Below, one piece after another: positions 1 to 11,496 of a stretch of DNA of 64,000 bases. Source of the stretch: Micromonospora sp. WMMD980 (GTDB lineage: Bacteria > Actinomycetota > Actinomycetes > Mycobacteriales > Micromonosporaceae). Both the position numbers and the translations under genes were made by a program. Below the pieces are notes generated by a model. The model did no database searches, had not been told where the DNA came from, and saw nothing but the letters and a program-made list of their open reading frames with translations. Within the stretch, counting starts at the first letter, position 1, and each line of letters begins with the position of its first letter. Location of the stretch: positions 6,324,001-6,388,000 of the forward strand of contig NZ_JARUBE010000003.1 of the NCBI RefSeq assembly GCF_029626035.1, given 5' to 3'.

Positions 1-138
1 GTGTCCGGCAACGTATTCCGCGCTTCCCGCGCTCCGCAAGAGTGTCGAGGTCAGAAGTTTGTTGGCGGCGGTAACAATTCAGCAACGCGGTTGTCACCCC
101 ACCGACACCGGCTGCGGAAACGCTTCCAGGCGTCCGGT
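1..138. other. non-coding left edge
   Basis: No convincing gene, hairpin or operator is visible. The stretch lies beyond the stop codon of the ybaK relic on the minus strand. Confidence 0.4.
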
Positions 139-617
139 TCAGCCGGCCGCGATCGGGGCGGTCACGGCCCCGATCAGCGCCACCAGATCCTCCGGCGCGA
201 GCCGCAACTGGAGACCCCGGCGGCCAGCCGAGACGTACACCGCCGGAAACGCCGACGCGGACGCGTCGACCACTGTCGGCAACCGCTTCCGCTGCCCCAG
301 CGGGCTGATCCCGCCCCGCACGTACCCGGTGGCCCGCTCGGCGGTGACCCGGTCGGCCAGCACGGCCCGCTTGCCGCCGACGGCCGCGGCCAGCGCCTTC
401 AGGTCCAGTTCCCGGTCACCGGCACCACCGCCACGGTCAGCCCGCCGTCCACGTCGGTGACCAGCGACTTGAACACCTGCTCCGGTGGCACCCCGAGGGC
501 GTCGGCGACAAGCGCGCCATAGTTCGGCGCGTTCGGCGACACGTCGTACGGATGCGTGGTGAACGCGACCTTCCGCCTGGTCAGCAGCGCGGTCGCCGGA
601 GTGCCCTGTCCCGCCAT
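139..617 (-). pseudogene. ybaK: YbaK-type Cys-tRNA(Pro) deacylase, frameshifted
   Basis: YbaK/EbsC proteins hydrolyse Cys mischarged on tRNA-Pro in the cytoplasm. Frame one (start to about 399) carries PYDVSPNAPNYGALVADALG and VFKSLVTDVDGG, typical of the family N-terminus, and runs into a stop just after VAVVPVTG. The C-terminal half (YVRGGISPLGQ, then VSAGRRGLQLRLAPEDL) continues in another frame to 139. Restoring one C in the CCC run at 411-413 joins them as VTGELDLKALAAAVGGKRA, giving a normal 159 aa protein with nothing else missing. It is therefore either a very recent pseudogene or a homopolymer sequencing error. The ATG at 617 is preferred: a -10 box TAGCTT (minus strand, 625-630) ends 7 nt upstream, implying a leaderless mRNA. 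Confidence 0.85.
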
Positions 618-688
618 GACCGTCAAGCTAACCCGGCCGCCGGGTCGCGGCGACCCGGCACGGGCGCCGCGGCGGCGGGTGCCGCCGG

Positions 689-1921
689 TCAGCCGGCGGC
701 CGGCACCGGGCGGCAGATCAGCACGGTGGGCGCGCCGGCCACCCGGGTCAGCACCAGGCTGGCCGGCTCGTCGCCGGCCAGCCGCAGGTCGCGGCGCAGC
801 TTCTCCGGCTCCAGCGCCGACCCCCGCTTGAGGATCTCCACCCGGCCGATCCAGCGCTCCCGCAGCAGGGCGCGCAGCCGCTTCAACGAGAAGGGCAGCA
901 CGTCGGTGATCTCCAGGCAGCGGGCGAACGGGGTGGGTCGCGCCACGTCGGCATAGAGGTAGGCGATCGACGGGTCCGCGAGTGTGGCGTCGAGGTCGGC
1001 GGACAGCTCCGCGACCAGGTGGGCGCGCACCACGGCCGGGTCCGGGTCGTACAGGAACCGCCGGGCCGGGCCCACCGTCGCCTCGTCCGCTCCGGTGCCG
1101 GTGAGGTGATAAAAGGGGGCCCCTCCTCTACCGGAGGCGTTAACCGGGGGCCCCTCCTTGCTCCGCAGCACTGTGGCGCGGCGGGGGACGCCGGCGAGCG
1201 GGCCGCACCAGAGCGCGGCCTCCACCAGGTCGCCGTCCACGCTCACCCACTCGGCCTCGGCGCCGGCCGGGATCAGCGCGTGGTCCAGGCCGGGCGCCAC
1301 CTTGACCACGGTGTGCGGCACCCGCGCGGCCAGCCCGGTGACGAAGTCCCACGGCGGCGAGTAGGCGTTCGGGTCGAAGATGCGCCGGCCGGTGCCGGCC
1401 CGCCGCCGCGCCGGGTCGCAGAACGCGCCGTCGACCCGGGACACGTCGAACGCGGTGGCGTCGCCGCACTCGACCGTGACCAACTCCGCCAGCCCGGCCG
1501 CCTCGGCGTTCGCGGCGGCCATCGCGGCGGTCACCGGGTCGGCCTCCACGCCGTACACCCGGATGCCGGCGCGGGCCGCGGCGAGCGTGTCGGCGCCCAG
1601 CCCGCAGCCCAGGTCGGCGAGGCGGGTCACGCCCGCGTCGCGCAGCCGGGCGGCTCGCCGGTCGGCTACCGGCCGGCGGGTGGCCTGCTCCAGCCCGGCC
1701 CGGGTGAGGAACATCCCGGCTGCTGCGGCGCCGAACTTGCCGGCGGCCCGGCGGCGCAGCTCCGCCTGGGTCAGCGCCGCCGCCGCGAGCCCACCCGGGA
1801 TCCCGGCCGAGCGCAGCGCGGCCGCCGCCGCCAGCGGGTCGCCGCCGGCCACCTCCGCCGCCGCCGCGAGCGCGGCCGACCCCTCGGGGGTACGCAGCGC
1901 GGTGAGCTGGTCGAGATCCAC
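689..1921 (-). CDS. class I SAM-dependent methyltransferase with THUMP-like C-terminal domain
   Basis: 410 aa, GTG start with GGGAG 9 nt upstream. The central Rossmann methyltransferase core has motif I ([15 protein letters not shown]), an acidic residue after strand 2 (GVEAD) and a motif IV-like FCDPARRR. The C-terminus ([23 protein letters not shown]) resembles the THUMP-like domain of actinobacterial homologues, so an RNA substrate is likely but unproven. About 17 residues ([17 protein letters not shown]) between strand regions are encoded by a GGGGCCCC palindrome at 1111-1160, the same repeat found between genes elsewhere in the window; the insertion keeps frame. It lies upstream of the ybaK relic on the same strand and is divergent from groES. 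Exact substrate unknown. Confidence 0.8.
   Translation of the reverse strand: MDLDQLTALRTPEGSAALAAAAEVAGGDPLAAAAALRSAGIPGGLAAAALTQAELRRRAAGKFGAAAAGMFLTRAGLEQATRRPVADRRAARLRDAGVTRLADLGCGLGADTLAAARAGIRVYGVEADPVTAAMAAANAEAAGLAELVTVECGDATAFDVSRVDGAFCDPARRRAGTGRRIFDPNAYSPPWDFVTGLAARVPHTVVKVAPGLDHALIPAGAEAEWVSVDGDLVEAALWCGPLAGVPRRATVLRSKEGPPVNASGRGGAPFYHLTGTGADEATVGPARRFLYDPDPAVVRAHLVAELSADLDATLADPSIAYLYADVARPTPFARCLEITDVLPFSLKRLRALLRERWIGRVEILKRGSALEPEKLRRDLRLAGDEPASLVLTRVAGAPTVLICRPVPAAG
1111..1160. repeat. GGGGCCCC palindromic repeat, copy 1 (inside a CDS)
   Basis: Two GGGGGCCCC-type arms flank CCTCTACCGGAGGCGTTAAC, the reverse complement of the core of copy 3. It sits in frame inside the methyltransferase gene, unlike the four other copies in the window, which adjoin stop codons. 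Confidence 0.85.
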
Positions 1922-1969
1922 CCGACCATTCTCCCGACCCGCCGTGGAGGCGACACGGTGGGCGTGGCG

Positions 1970-1996
1970 CTGGCACTCTCCTTGACGGAGTGCTAG
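1970..1996 (+). promoter_or_regulatory. CIRCE operator 1 (HrcA site) upstream of groES
   Basis: CTGGCACTC, 9 nt, GAGTGCTAG: a close match to the CIRCE consensus (TTAGCACTC-N9-GAGTGCTAA) bound by the heat-shock repressor HrcA. It overlaps the -35 box of the groES promoter. Confidence 0.85.
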
Positions 1997-2010
1997 CCGA
2001 GGAATAACCT
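1982..2010 (+). promoter_or_regulatory. groES-groEL promoter
   Basis: TTGACG (1982-1987), a 17-nt spacer and TAACCT (2005-2010) form a good housekeeping sigma promoter. The predicted start point near 2016-2018 falls inside the second CIRCE element, so HrcA bound at either site would block initiation. Confidence 0.75.
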
Positions 2011-2014
2011 GCGA

Positions 2015-2041
2015 TTAGCACTCTCACCCTGAGGGTGCCAA
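2015..2041 (+). promoter_or_regulatory. CIRCE operator 2 (HrcA site)
   Basis: TTAGCACTC, 9 nt, GGGTGCCAA. The left half is identical to consensus and the right half differs at two positions. It lies 18 bp downstream of CIRCE 1, across the transcription start. Confidence 0.85.
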
Positions 2042-2183
2042 CCCTCGGGCTCTGGTGCCCGCGGGTTGAACGCCAGGCGGACCGGCACCCGCGACGACGG
2101 CCCCGCCCGGTGGCATGTGGCAGATTGACGCTGGTCGGCACGCCGACCGGTAACGACACCAAGTACCCCAGGAGGGTATGCCC

Positions 2184-4209
<2,026 letters not shown>

Positions 4210-4229
4210 CCCGAGGAGCACGGCCCGAC

Positions 4230-4265
4230 GTCAGGGCACACCGCCACCCGGCGGTGTGCCCTGAC
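4230..4265 (+). terminator. terminator of groES-groEL1
   Basis: A 16-bp perfect stem (GTCAGGGCACACCGCC and its complement) with a 4-nt ACCC loop. No U-tract, as is common for actinobacterial terminators. Confidence 0.8.
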
Positions 4266-4333
4266 ACGTATCCGCCTTACGGAACGCTGACGAGATTGGC
4301 GGTCGGGCCGACCGGTCGACCACACTGGGCCGG

Positions 4334-6031
4334 GTGAGCCCGATCTCCCGCCGCCACGCGGCACTTTCCGGTGTCGTCGCCGCCGCGGTGGCGCTCGGCG
4401 TCGCCGAACCGGTGGCCGTCCTGACCGGCCCCCGGTCCGCCCCCCTGATCGCCGTCGGCGGCCTCGTGGTCGACCTGGTACCCGAGGCGCTCAAGCAGTT
4501 CGCCATCGACGTCTTCGGCACGTACGACAAGATCGCCCTGCTGGTCGGTACGGCGCTGCTGCTGGCCGGCTTCGCGGCGCTGCTCGGCCTGGCGGCGGCC
4601 CGACGCCTGGCGTTCGGCCTGGCCGGCATCGCCGCGTTCGCCGCGCTCGGCGTGACCGCCGCGCTGACCCGGCCCGGCGCGGACGCGTTCGACGCGCTGC
4701 CCTCGCTGGTCGGTGCCGGCCTCGGTGGGCTGACCCTCTGGGCCTTCGTGGCCGGCCCGCTGCGCGCGGACCGCGCCCCGGCCGGCTCCGCGACGTCCTC
4801 GGGTGTCACTGCTGCGACGGCGACGCGACCGGGGCCCGCACCGCACCCGGGCGACCCGGAGCCGGTGTCGCCTCCCGGACCGACGCCGCCGCCGATGGTC
4901 GCCGCGCTCGCCCGCGAGGAGGAGAAGCCGGGTGGTTGGGAGCCGTCGGAGAGCGGAGGTGACCAGGAGTCGCGCCGCCGGTTCCTGCGCGGTGCCGGCC
5001 TGCTGACCGGCGCGGCGGCGGTGGCCGGCCTCGGCGGGCACTGGCTGGCCGGCCGGCGCGGCGTCTCGGCGGCCCGGAAGGCGGTGACGTTGCCCGCGCC
5101 CGCCGGTCCCGCCCCGCAGGTGCCGACCGGGGCGGACCTGTCGCTGCCCCGGCTCGCCCCGTACGTCACCCCGAACCGGGAGTTCTACCGGATCGACACC
5201 GCGCTGGTGGTCCCGCAGGTGGACCCGGTCACCTGGAAGCTGCGCATCCACGGCCGGGTCCGCAACCCGATCGAGCTGAGCTTCGACGATCTGCTGGCCC
5301 GGCCGATGGTCGAGCGTTACGTGACGCTCGCGTGCGTCTCCAACGAGGTCGGCGGCGACCTGATCGGCAACGCCCGCTGGCTCGGCGTACCGCTCAAGGG
5401 CCTGCTCGACGAGGCCGGGCCGGAGGAGGGCGCGGACCAGGTGGTCGGGCGGGCGGCCGACGGCTGGACCTGCGGCGCCCCCACGTCGGCGTTGCGCGAC
5501 GGGCGGGACGCGCTGCTCGCAGTCGGGATGAACGGCGAGCCGCTGCCGGTGGAGCACGGTTTCCCGGTGCGGATGGTGGTGCCCGGCCTCTACGGGTACG
5601 TCTCGGCGTGCAAGTGGCTGACCGAGCTGGAGCTGACCAGTTTCGCCGACTTCGACGCGTACTGGGTGCCGCGCGGCTGGTCCGCCGAGGGCCCGATCAA
5701 GACGCAGTCGCGGATCGACACGCCCCGCGCCCGTAGCCGCCCGGCCGCCGGCCCGGTGACGGTCGCCGGCGTGGCGTGGGCGCAGCACCGTGGCGTCCGC
5801 CACGTCGAGGTACGCGTCGACGGCGGTCCGTGGCGGGAGGCGACGCTCGCCCCGGCGGTGTCGTCGGACACCTGGGTCCAGTGGTCGTGGCGCTGGGACG
5901 CCACCCCGGGCGAGCACCGCCTCCAGGTGCGCGCCACCGACGCCGCCGGCGAGACGCAGCCGGAGCAGCGCAGCCCGGTCGCCCCGGACGGCGCGACCGG
6001 CTGGCACACCGTCACGGTGACCGTGGCCTGA
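4334..6031 (+). CDS. membrane-anchored molybdopterin-dependent oxidoreductase (sulfite oxidase family)
   Basis: 565 aa. About four hydrophobic helices occupy residues 7-145, followed by a Pro-rich linker and then a twin-arginine-like stretch SRRRFLRG at about 213-220 with a second hydrophobic segment. The sulfite-oxidase-type Moco domain follows (FYRIDTALVVPQVDPVTWKL), with the Mo-ligand Cys334 in TLACVSNEVGG, and ends in an Ig-like dimerisation domain (HVEVRVDGGPWREA). The catalytic part is therefore probably outside the membrane, exported by Tat from an internal signal. Similar fused YedY/SorA-like enzymes are common in actinobacteria; physiological substrate unknown. GTG start; a CACACT box 7 nt upstream suggests a leaderless mRNA. 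Monocistronic. Confidence 0.85.
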   Translation: MSPISRRHAALSGVVAAAVALGVAEPVAVLTGPRSAPLIAVGGLVVDLVPEALKQFAIDVFGTYDKIALLVGTALLLAGFAALLGLAAARRLAFGLAGIAAFAALGVTAALTRPGADAFDALPSLVGAGLGGLTLWAFVAGPLRADRAPAGSATSSGVTAATATRPGPAPHPGDPEPVSPPGPTPPPMVAALAREEEKPGGWEPSESGGDQESRRRFLRGAGLLTGAAAVAGLGGHWLAGRRGVSAARKAVTLPAPAGPAPQVPTGADLSLPRLAPYVTPNREFYRIDTALVVPQVDPVTWKLRIHGRVRNPIELSFDDLLARPMVERYVTLACVSNEVGGDLIGNARWLGVPLKGLLDEAGPEEGADQVVGRAADGWTCGAPTSALRDGRDALLAVGMNGEPLPVEHGFPVRMVVPGLYGYVSACKWLTELELTSFADFDAYWVPRGWSAEGPIKTQSRIDTPRARSRPAAGPVTVAGVAWAQHRGVRHVEVRVDGGPWREATLAPAVSSDTWVQWSWRWDATPGEHRLQVRATDAAGETQPEQRSPVAPDGATGWHTVTVTVA

Positions 6032-6114
6032 CCGCCGCCCGACCAGGTCGAGGCGCCCGAGCCGAAGAGTCGGGCGGAGGGTGCGCGGAGGGCGCGTGCC
6101 GACACCGGCCTCCA

Positions 6115-6141
6115 GGGCCACACCGGCCGGCGGTGTGGCCC
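6115..6141 (+). terminator. terminator of the molybdoenzyme gene
   Basis: GGGCCACACCG and CGGTGTGGCCC form an 11-bp perfect stem with a 5-nt loop, 84 bp after the stop codon. Confidence 0.7.
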
Positions 6142-6334
6142 GGTGGTCGGCGCGCTGGCGGGCCGGGGGACGTGCGGTCGGTGCCGCCCTTCGGAGCGCC
6201 TTTCGAGCTGATGTCAGAAGCGACTCAGGCGCCGTCCCGACCGTCGAGGCTTGGCAGCGGGCTCCGGCGCCCGGACTCGGGACCGGAAGCGGCGAGCGCC
6301 CCGGCCGTGGCTCATCTCCGGGCCGTTCCGAGGG

Positions 6335-6500
6335 TTCGCCCGATCCTGGGGCTTGAGTTGTTGGTGACGTCAGCTCGACAGGCTGCCCTGATTGTTCGCC
6401 GGGTCCTGGCTTGAGTTGTTGGTGCCGTCAGCTCGACAGGCGGCTCCGAGGGTTCGTCCGGTCCCGGCTCGAGTCGTTCGGGACGTCAGCGCGACAAGCC
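6335..6500. repeat. three tandem repeats of 58-60 bp
   Basis: Units begin at 6335, 6395 and 6453. Units 1 and 2 share TTCGCC, then CTTGAGTTGTTGGTG and CGTCAGCTCGACAGGC; unit 3 is more diverged (CTCGAGTCGTTCGGGACGTC). Each has a TGACGTCA-like centre. Function unknown. Confidence 0.75.
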
Positions 6501-6571
6501 GGTCGCGGGGAATCCGGCCCATGCCCGGCGGCGACGGTGTCGGGTGGCGGGACCAGGGCACGGACGTGACA

Positions 6572-6604
6572 CGACGCTGTGCCCCGGGTCGGGGCACAGC
6601 GTCG
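6572..6604 (-). terminator. terminator of whiD
   Basis: CGACGCTGTGCCCC, loop GGGTC, GGGGCACAGCGTCG: a 14-bp perfect stem just downstream of the whiD stop codon. Confidence 0.8.
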
Positions 6605-6617
6605 GGAAGCGAGCGGG

Positions 6618-7001
6618 TCAGGCGACCTTGCGCTGGTCGGGGACGGCGGTCTTGTGCGCGCGGCCGAGGCGTGCCTCCAGCCGGGCGATGTCCACCCGGG
6701 ACTGCCGGCGGTCGGCCGCGTCCTCCCAGCCGAGGGCGAGCAGCCGCAGTCGCTCGGACTCGCTGAACCCGCCCCAGACGCCGTACGGCTCGCGGACGGC
6801 GAGGGCGTGGGCGGCGCACTCGGCGCGCACCGGGCAGGTGCCGCAGACCGTCTTGGCGCCGGTCTCGCGACGCAGTCGGGACGAGCCGCGCTCGCCGTCC
6901 GGGTGGAAGAACTGGGCGCTGTCGCGGCCCCGGCACGCTCCGAGCCGCTGCCAGTCCCAGAGGTCGACGATGGGTCCAGGCAGCCTACGTACGTTCGACA
7001 T
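6618..7001 (-). CDS. whiD: WhiB-family Fe-S transcription regulator, WhiD/WhiB3 type
   Basis: 127 aa. Four Cys (23, 53, 56, 62) in the C-x29-C-x2-C-x5-C pattern bind the [4Fe-4S] cluster. FFHPDGERG before the second Cys and YGVWGGFSESER after the fourth are diagnostic of the WhiD (Streptomyces) / WhiB3 (Mycobacterium) branch, as is the LPGP...WDWQ N-terminus. The C-terminus is basic (QRKVA). Known members act through the primary sigma factor in sporulation (WhiD) or redox sensing (WhiB3). The ATG at 7001 has GGAGGAGGGG upstream; longer in-frame starts lack a ribosome site. Divergent from the bldM-like gene, as in Streptomyces where whiD and bldM are neighbours. Confidence 0.92.
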   Translation of the reverse strand: MSNVRRLPGPIVDLWDWQRLGACRGRDSAQFFHPDGERGSSRLRRETGAKTVCGTCPVRAECAAHALAVREPYGVWGGFSESERLRLLALGWEDAADRRQSRVDIARLEARLGRAHKTAVPDQRKVA

Positions 7002-7141
7002 GAGCACCCCTCCTCCCGCGCGGCACCGCGGAGAATGTTCGTGGCCAGCTACCGGGCGGCGGTCCGCGCGGGATGCCGGTTCCGGATGAACGGTTCGGTA
7101 CCCGAGCCGTCCCCGGCTCACACATCTGTGATCGAAAAGCT

Positions 7142-7174
7142 CGGACAGTCGGGGGCATATGCCCTATCTGTCGG
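7142..7174. promoter_or_regulatory. imperfect 33-bp dyad between whiD and bldM-like gene
   Basis: CGGACAG (7142-7148) faces CTGTCGG (7168-7174) around the perfect core GGGCATATGCCC (7153-7164). GAAAAGCTCGGA (7134-7145) and GAAAAGTTCGGA (7174-7185) flank it as direct repeats. A divergent operator is likely; its binder is unknown. Confidence 0.55.
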
Positions 7175-7253
7175 AAAAGTTCGGATGATTGCTCGGAACC
7201 CCCTCCCGACCCCACCCGCACGTGGTCTGCTCTGAGGCGGAGAGGAGACCACA

Positions 7254-8069
7254 GTGCGTAGCGTTCTTGTATGCGTACGGACACCATTGGCGGCCCAGCA
7301 TCTGACCTCCGCAGCGGCGCGGCTCGGGCTGTCCGGCGTCGTCCGGACGGCCGTCTCCGATCCCGAGGTGATGTTGCGGCTGGCCGAGCGCCCGGTCGAC
7401 GTGGTGCTGGCCGACACCGCCCTGACCCGGCCGGACAGCGCCGGCTTCGTGCGGCGGGTGCTCGCCCGCGCGCCGCAGGCCGCGGTGCTGCTGCTCGGTG
7501 TCGAGGAGTCGGAGTCGGCGGCGGCCACCATCAGCGCGGGTGCGCGCGGGCTGATCCAGAACGCCGACCACGACCTGACCAGCGCGGTGGCCAAGGCGCT
7601 GCTGCTGCTCTCCGCACCGGGTCGGGCCAACCGGCACCGGGTGGCCGACACCGCCCGGGACGCGGCGGCGGTCGGCGGGCCGACCCGGGCCACCGCGCCG
7701 GGGCGTACCCCGGGCGGGCCGGGCTGGCCGGCGGCGGCGCCGGTGGATGCCGCGGGCCTGCCCACGATGGTGCCGGTGCAGCGGGGCGAGGACGCCAACG
7801 ACCCGGCGGCGGAGGGGTCGGATGCGCCCCAGCCGAGCCCCGGCCAGCGCCCGGCGCGGACGCCGCGCAGCGCGATCGGGCTCACCGAGCGTGAGCTTCA
7901 GGTGCTGCTCGGTATGGCGGAGGGCAAGAGCAACGCGGAGATCGGGCGGGAGCTGTTCGTCTCCGAGGACACCGTCAAGACACACGCCCGGCGGCTGTTC
8001 CGCAAGCTCGGCGCGCGCGACCGGGCGCACGCGGTGGCCGCCGGTTTCCGGGCCGGCCTGGTCGCCTGA
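7254..8069 (+). CDS. bldM: BldM-like atypical response regulator (LuxR/FixJ HTH)
   Basis: 271 aa. The C-terminal helix-turn-helix (about 209-271: LTERELQVLLGMAEGKSNAE, then ELFVSEDTVKTHARRLF) is nearly that of Streptomyces BldM. The receiver (1-120) keeps an Asp at position 54, but V8-R9 replace the acidic pair that binds Mg2+, the Thr/Ser site reads LLGVEES, and the invariant Lys is lost (LIQNAD). A 75-80 residue Pro/Ala/Gly-rich linker separates the two domains, longer than in BldM. Phosphorylation is therefore unlikely; BldM itself is an orphan regulator that works unphosphorylated, alone or with WhiI, in sporulation. GTG start with GGAGAGGAGA upstream. Orthology rests on the HTH and the whiD neighbour. 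Confidence 0.82.
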   Translation: MRSVLVCVRTPLAAQHLTSAAARLGLSGVVRTAVSDPEVMLRLAERPVDVVLADTALTRPDSAGFVRRVLARAPQAAVLLLGVEESESAAATISAGARGLIQNADHDLTSAVAKALLLLSAPGRANRHRVADTARDAAAVGGPTRATAPGRTPGGPGWPAAAPVDAAGLPTMVPVQRGEDANDPAAEGSDAPQPSPGQRPARTPRSAIGLTERELQVLLGMAEGKSNAEIGRELFVSEDTVKTHARRLFRKLGARDRAHAVAAGFRAGLVA

Positions 8070-8081
8070 GCGCCGGTCGGG

Positions 8082-10246
<2,165 letters not shown>

Positions 10247-10282
10247 CCTCTCCCTCCACCCCCGAACACAACTGGAGTCCCC

Positions 10283-11401
10283 ATGCGTGACGTGGTCGAG
10301 ATCGGGCTGGGCAAGACCGCGCAGCGCGGTTACCACCTGGACGACATCGCCATCGTGCCGAGCCGCCGCACCCGGGACGTCGACGACGTCTCCACCGCGT
10401 GGCAGCTCGACGCCTACCCGTTCGGCATCCCCTGCGTCGCGCACCCCTCGGACGCGACCATGAGCCCCGCCTCCGCGGTGCGCCTGGGCGAGCTGGGCGG
10501 CCTCGGCGTGCTCAACGTCGAGGGCCTCTGGACCCGCTACGAGAATCCCACCAAGATCCTGGAGGAGCTGGCCGGCCTCGGCGAGGACGCCCGGGCCACC
10601 AAGCGCCTCCAGGAGGTCTACGCCGAGCCGATCCGCCCCGACCTGATCGCCGAGCGGGTCCGCGAGCTGCGGGCCGGCGACGGCACGGTGGCCGTCCGGG
10701 TCTCGCCGCAGCACACCCTGGCGCTGGCCCCGGTGATCCTCGACGCGGGCGTGGACATCCTGGTCATCCAGGGCACGCTCGTCTCCGCCGAGCACGTCTC
10801 CACCACCGACGAGCCGCTGAACCTCAAGGAGTTCATCGCCGACCTCGACCTGCCGGTCATCGTCGGCGGCTGCACCGACTACAAGACCGCGCTGCACCTG
10901 ATGCGTACCGGCGCGGCCGGCGTGATCGTGGGCATCGGCGGTGACGACTGGTCGACCACCGAGTCGGTGCTCGGCATCCGGGTGCCGATGGCCACCGCCA
11001 TCGCCGACGCCGCCGCGGCCCGCCGCGACTACCTCGACGAGACCGGCGGCCGGTACGTGCACCTGATCGCCGACGGCGACATGCAGACCTCCGGCGACAT
11101 CGCCAAGGCGCTCGGCTGCGGCGCGGACGCGGTGATGCTCGGCGAGCCGCTCTCGCTCTGCGACGAGGCCCCGGCCGGCGGCGCCTGGTGGCACTCCGCG
11201 GCCAGCCACCCGTCGCTGCCCCGGGGCGCGTTCGAGGTGGCCGGCGAGCCGATCGGCTCGATGCAGCGGCTGCTGTTCGGCCCCGCCGACGAGCCGGACG
11301 GCCAGCTCAACCTGTTCGGCGGCCTGCGCCGCGCGATGGCCAAGTGCGGCTACCGCGACCTCAAGGAGTTCCAGAAGGTCGGCCTGGTCCTGGACCGCTG
11401 A
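10283..11401 (+). CDS. guaB3: GuaB3 family IMP dehydrogenase-related protein
   Basis: 372 aa. Starts with an IMPDH-like barrel (YHLDDIAIVPSRRT) but lacks the CBS module. At the catalytic loop it has VGIGGDDWSTTES instead of the Cys-containing IMPDH motif, so ordinary IMPDH chemistry looks impossible by that route. GuaB3 is conserved beside guaB in actinobacteria; a GMP reductase role has been proposed for the family. Likely co-transcribed with guaB. Confidence 0.92.
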   Translation: MRDVVEIGLGKTAQRGYHLDDIAIVPSRRTRDVDDVSTAWQLDAYPFGIPCVAHPSDATMSPASAVRLGELGGLGVLNVEGLWTRYENPTKILEELAGLGEDARATKRLQEVYAEPIRPDLIAERVRELRAGDGTVAVRVSPQHTLALAPVILDAGVDILVIQGTLVSAEHVSTTDEPLNLKEFIADLDLPVIVGGCTDYKTALHLMRTGAAGVIVGIGGDDWSTTESVLGIRVPMATAIADAAAARRDYLDETGGRYVHLIADGDMQTSGDIAKALGCGADAVMLGEPLSLCDEAPAGGAWWHSAASHPSLPRGAFEVAGEPIGSMQRLLFGPADEPDGQLNLFGGLRRAMAKCGYRDLKEFQKVGLVLDR

Positions 11402-11496
11402 ACGCCCTCCCGCGTCGAGTCGGGCCACGCCGGTCGCGGCCACCGTTTCGCCGCGACCGGCGTGGTCGACACCGTCGCGCGGCCTAGGGTCGATGG

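Larger units (their letters stand above)
6032..6617. other. 586-bp convergent intergenic region
   Basis: Between the molybdoenzyme gene and whiD. It holds the terminators of both genes at its ends and three diverged direct repeats of 58-60 bp in the middle. Reading frames crossing it lack family features or start signals. Confidence 0.6.

Noticed and set aside
6335..6500. CRISPR-like array
   Set aside because: Units are adjacent 58-60 bp direct repeats without unique spacers, and no cas genes are present.
6370..6936. 188-codon minus-strand frame across whiD
   Set aside because: Out of frame with whiD and runs through the whiD terminator and the tandem repeats; no supporting features.
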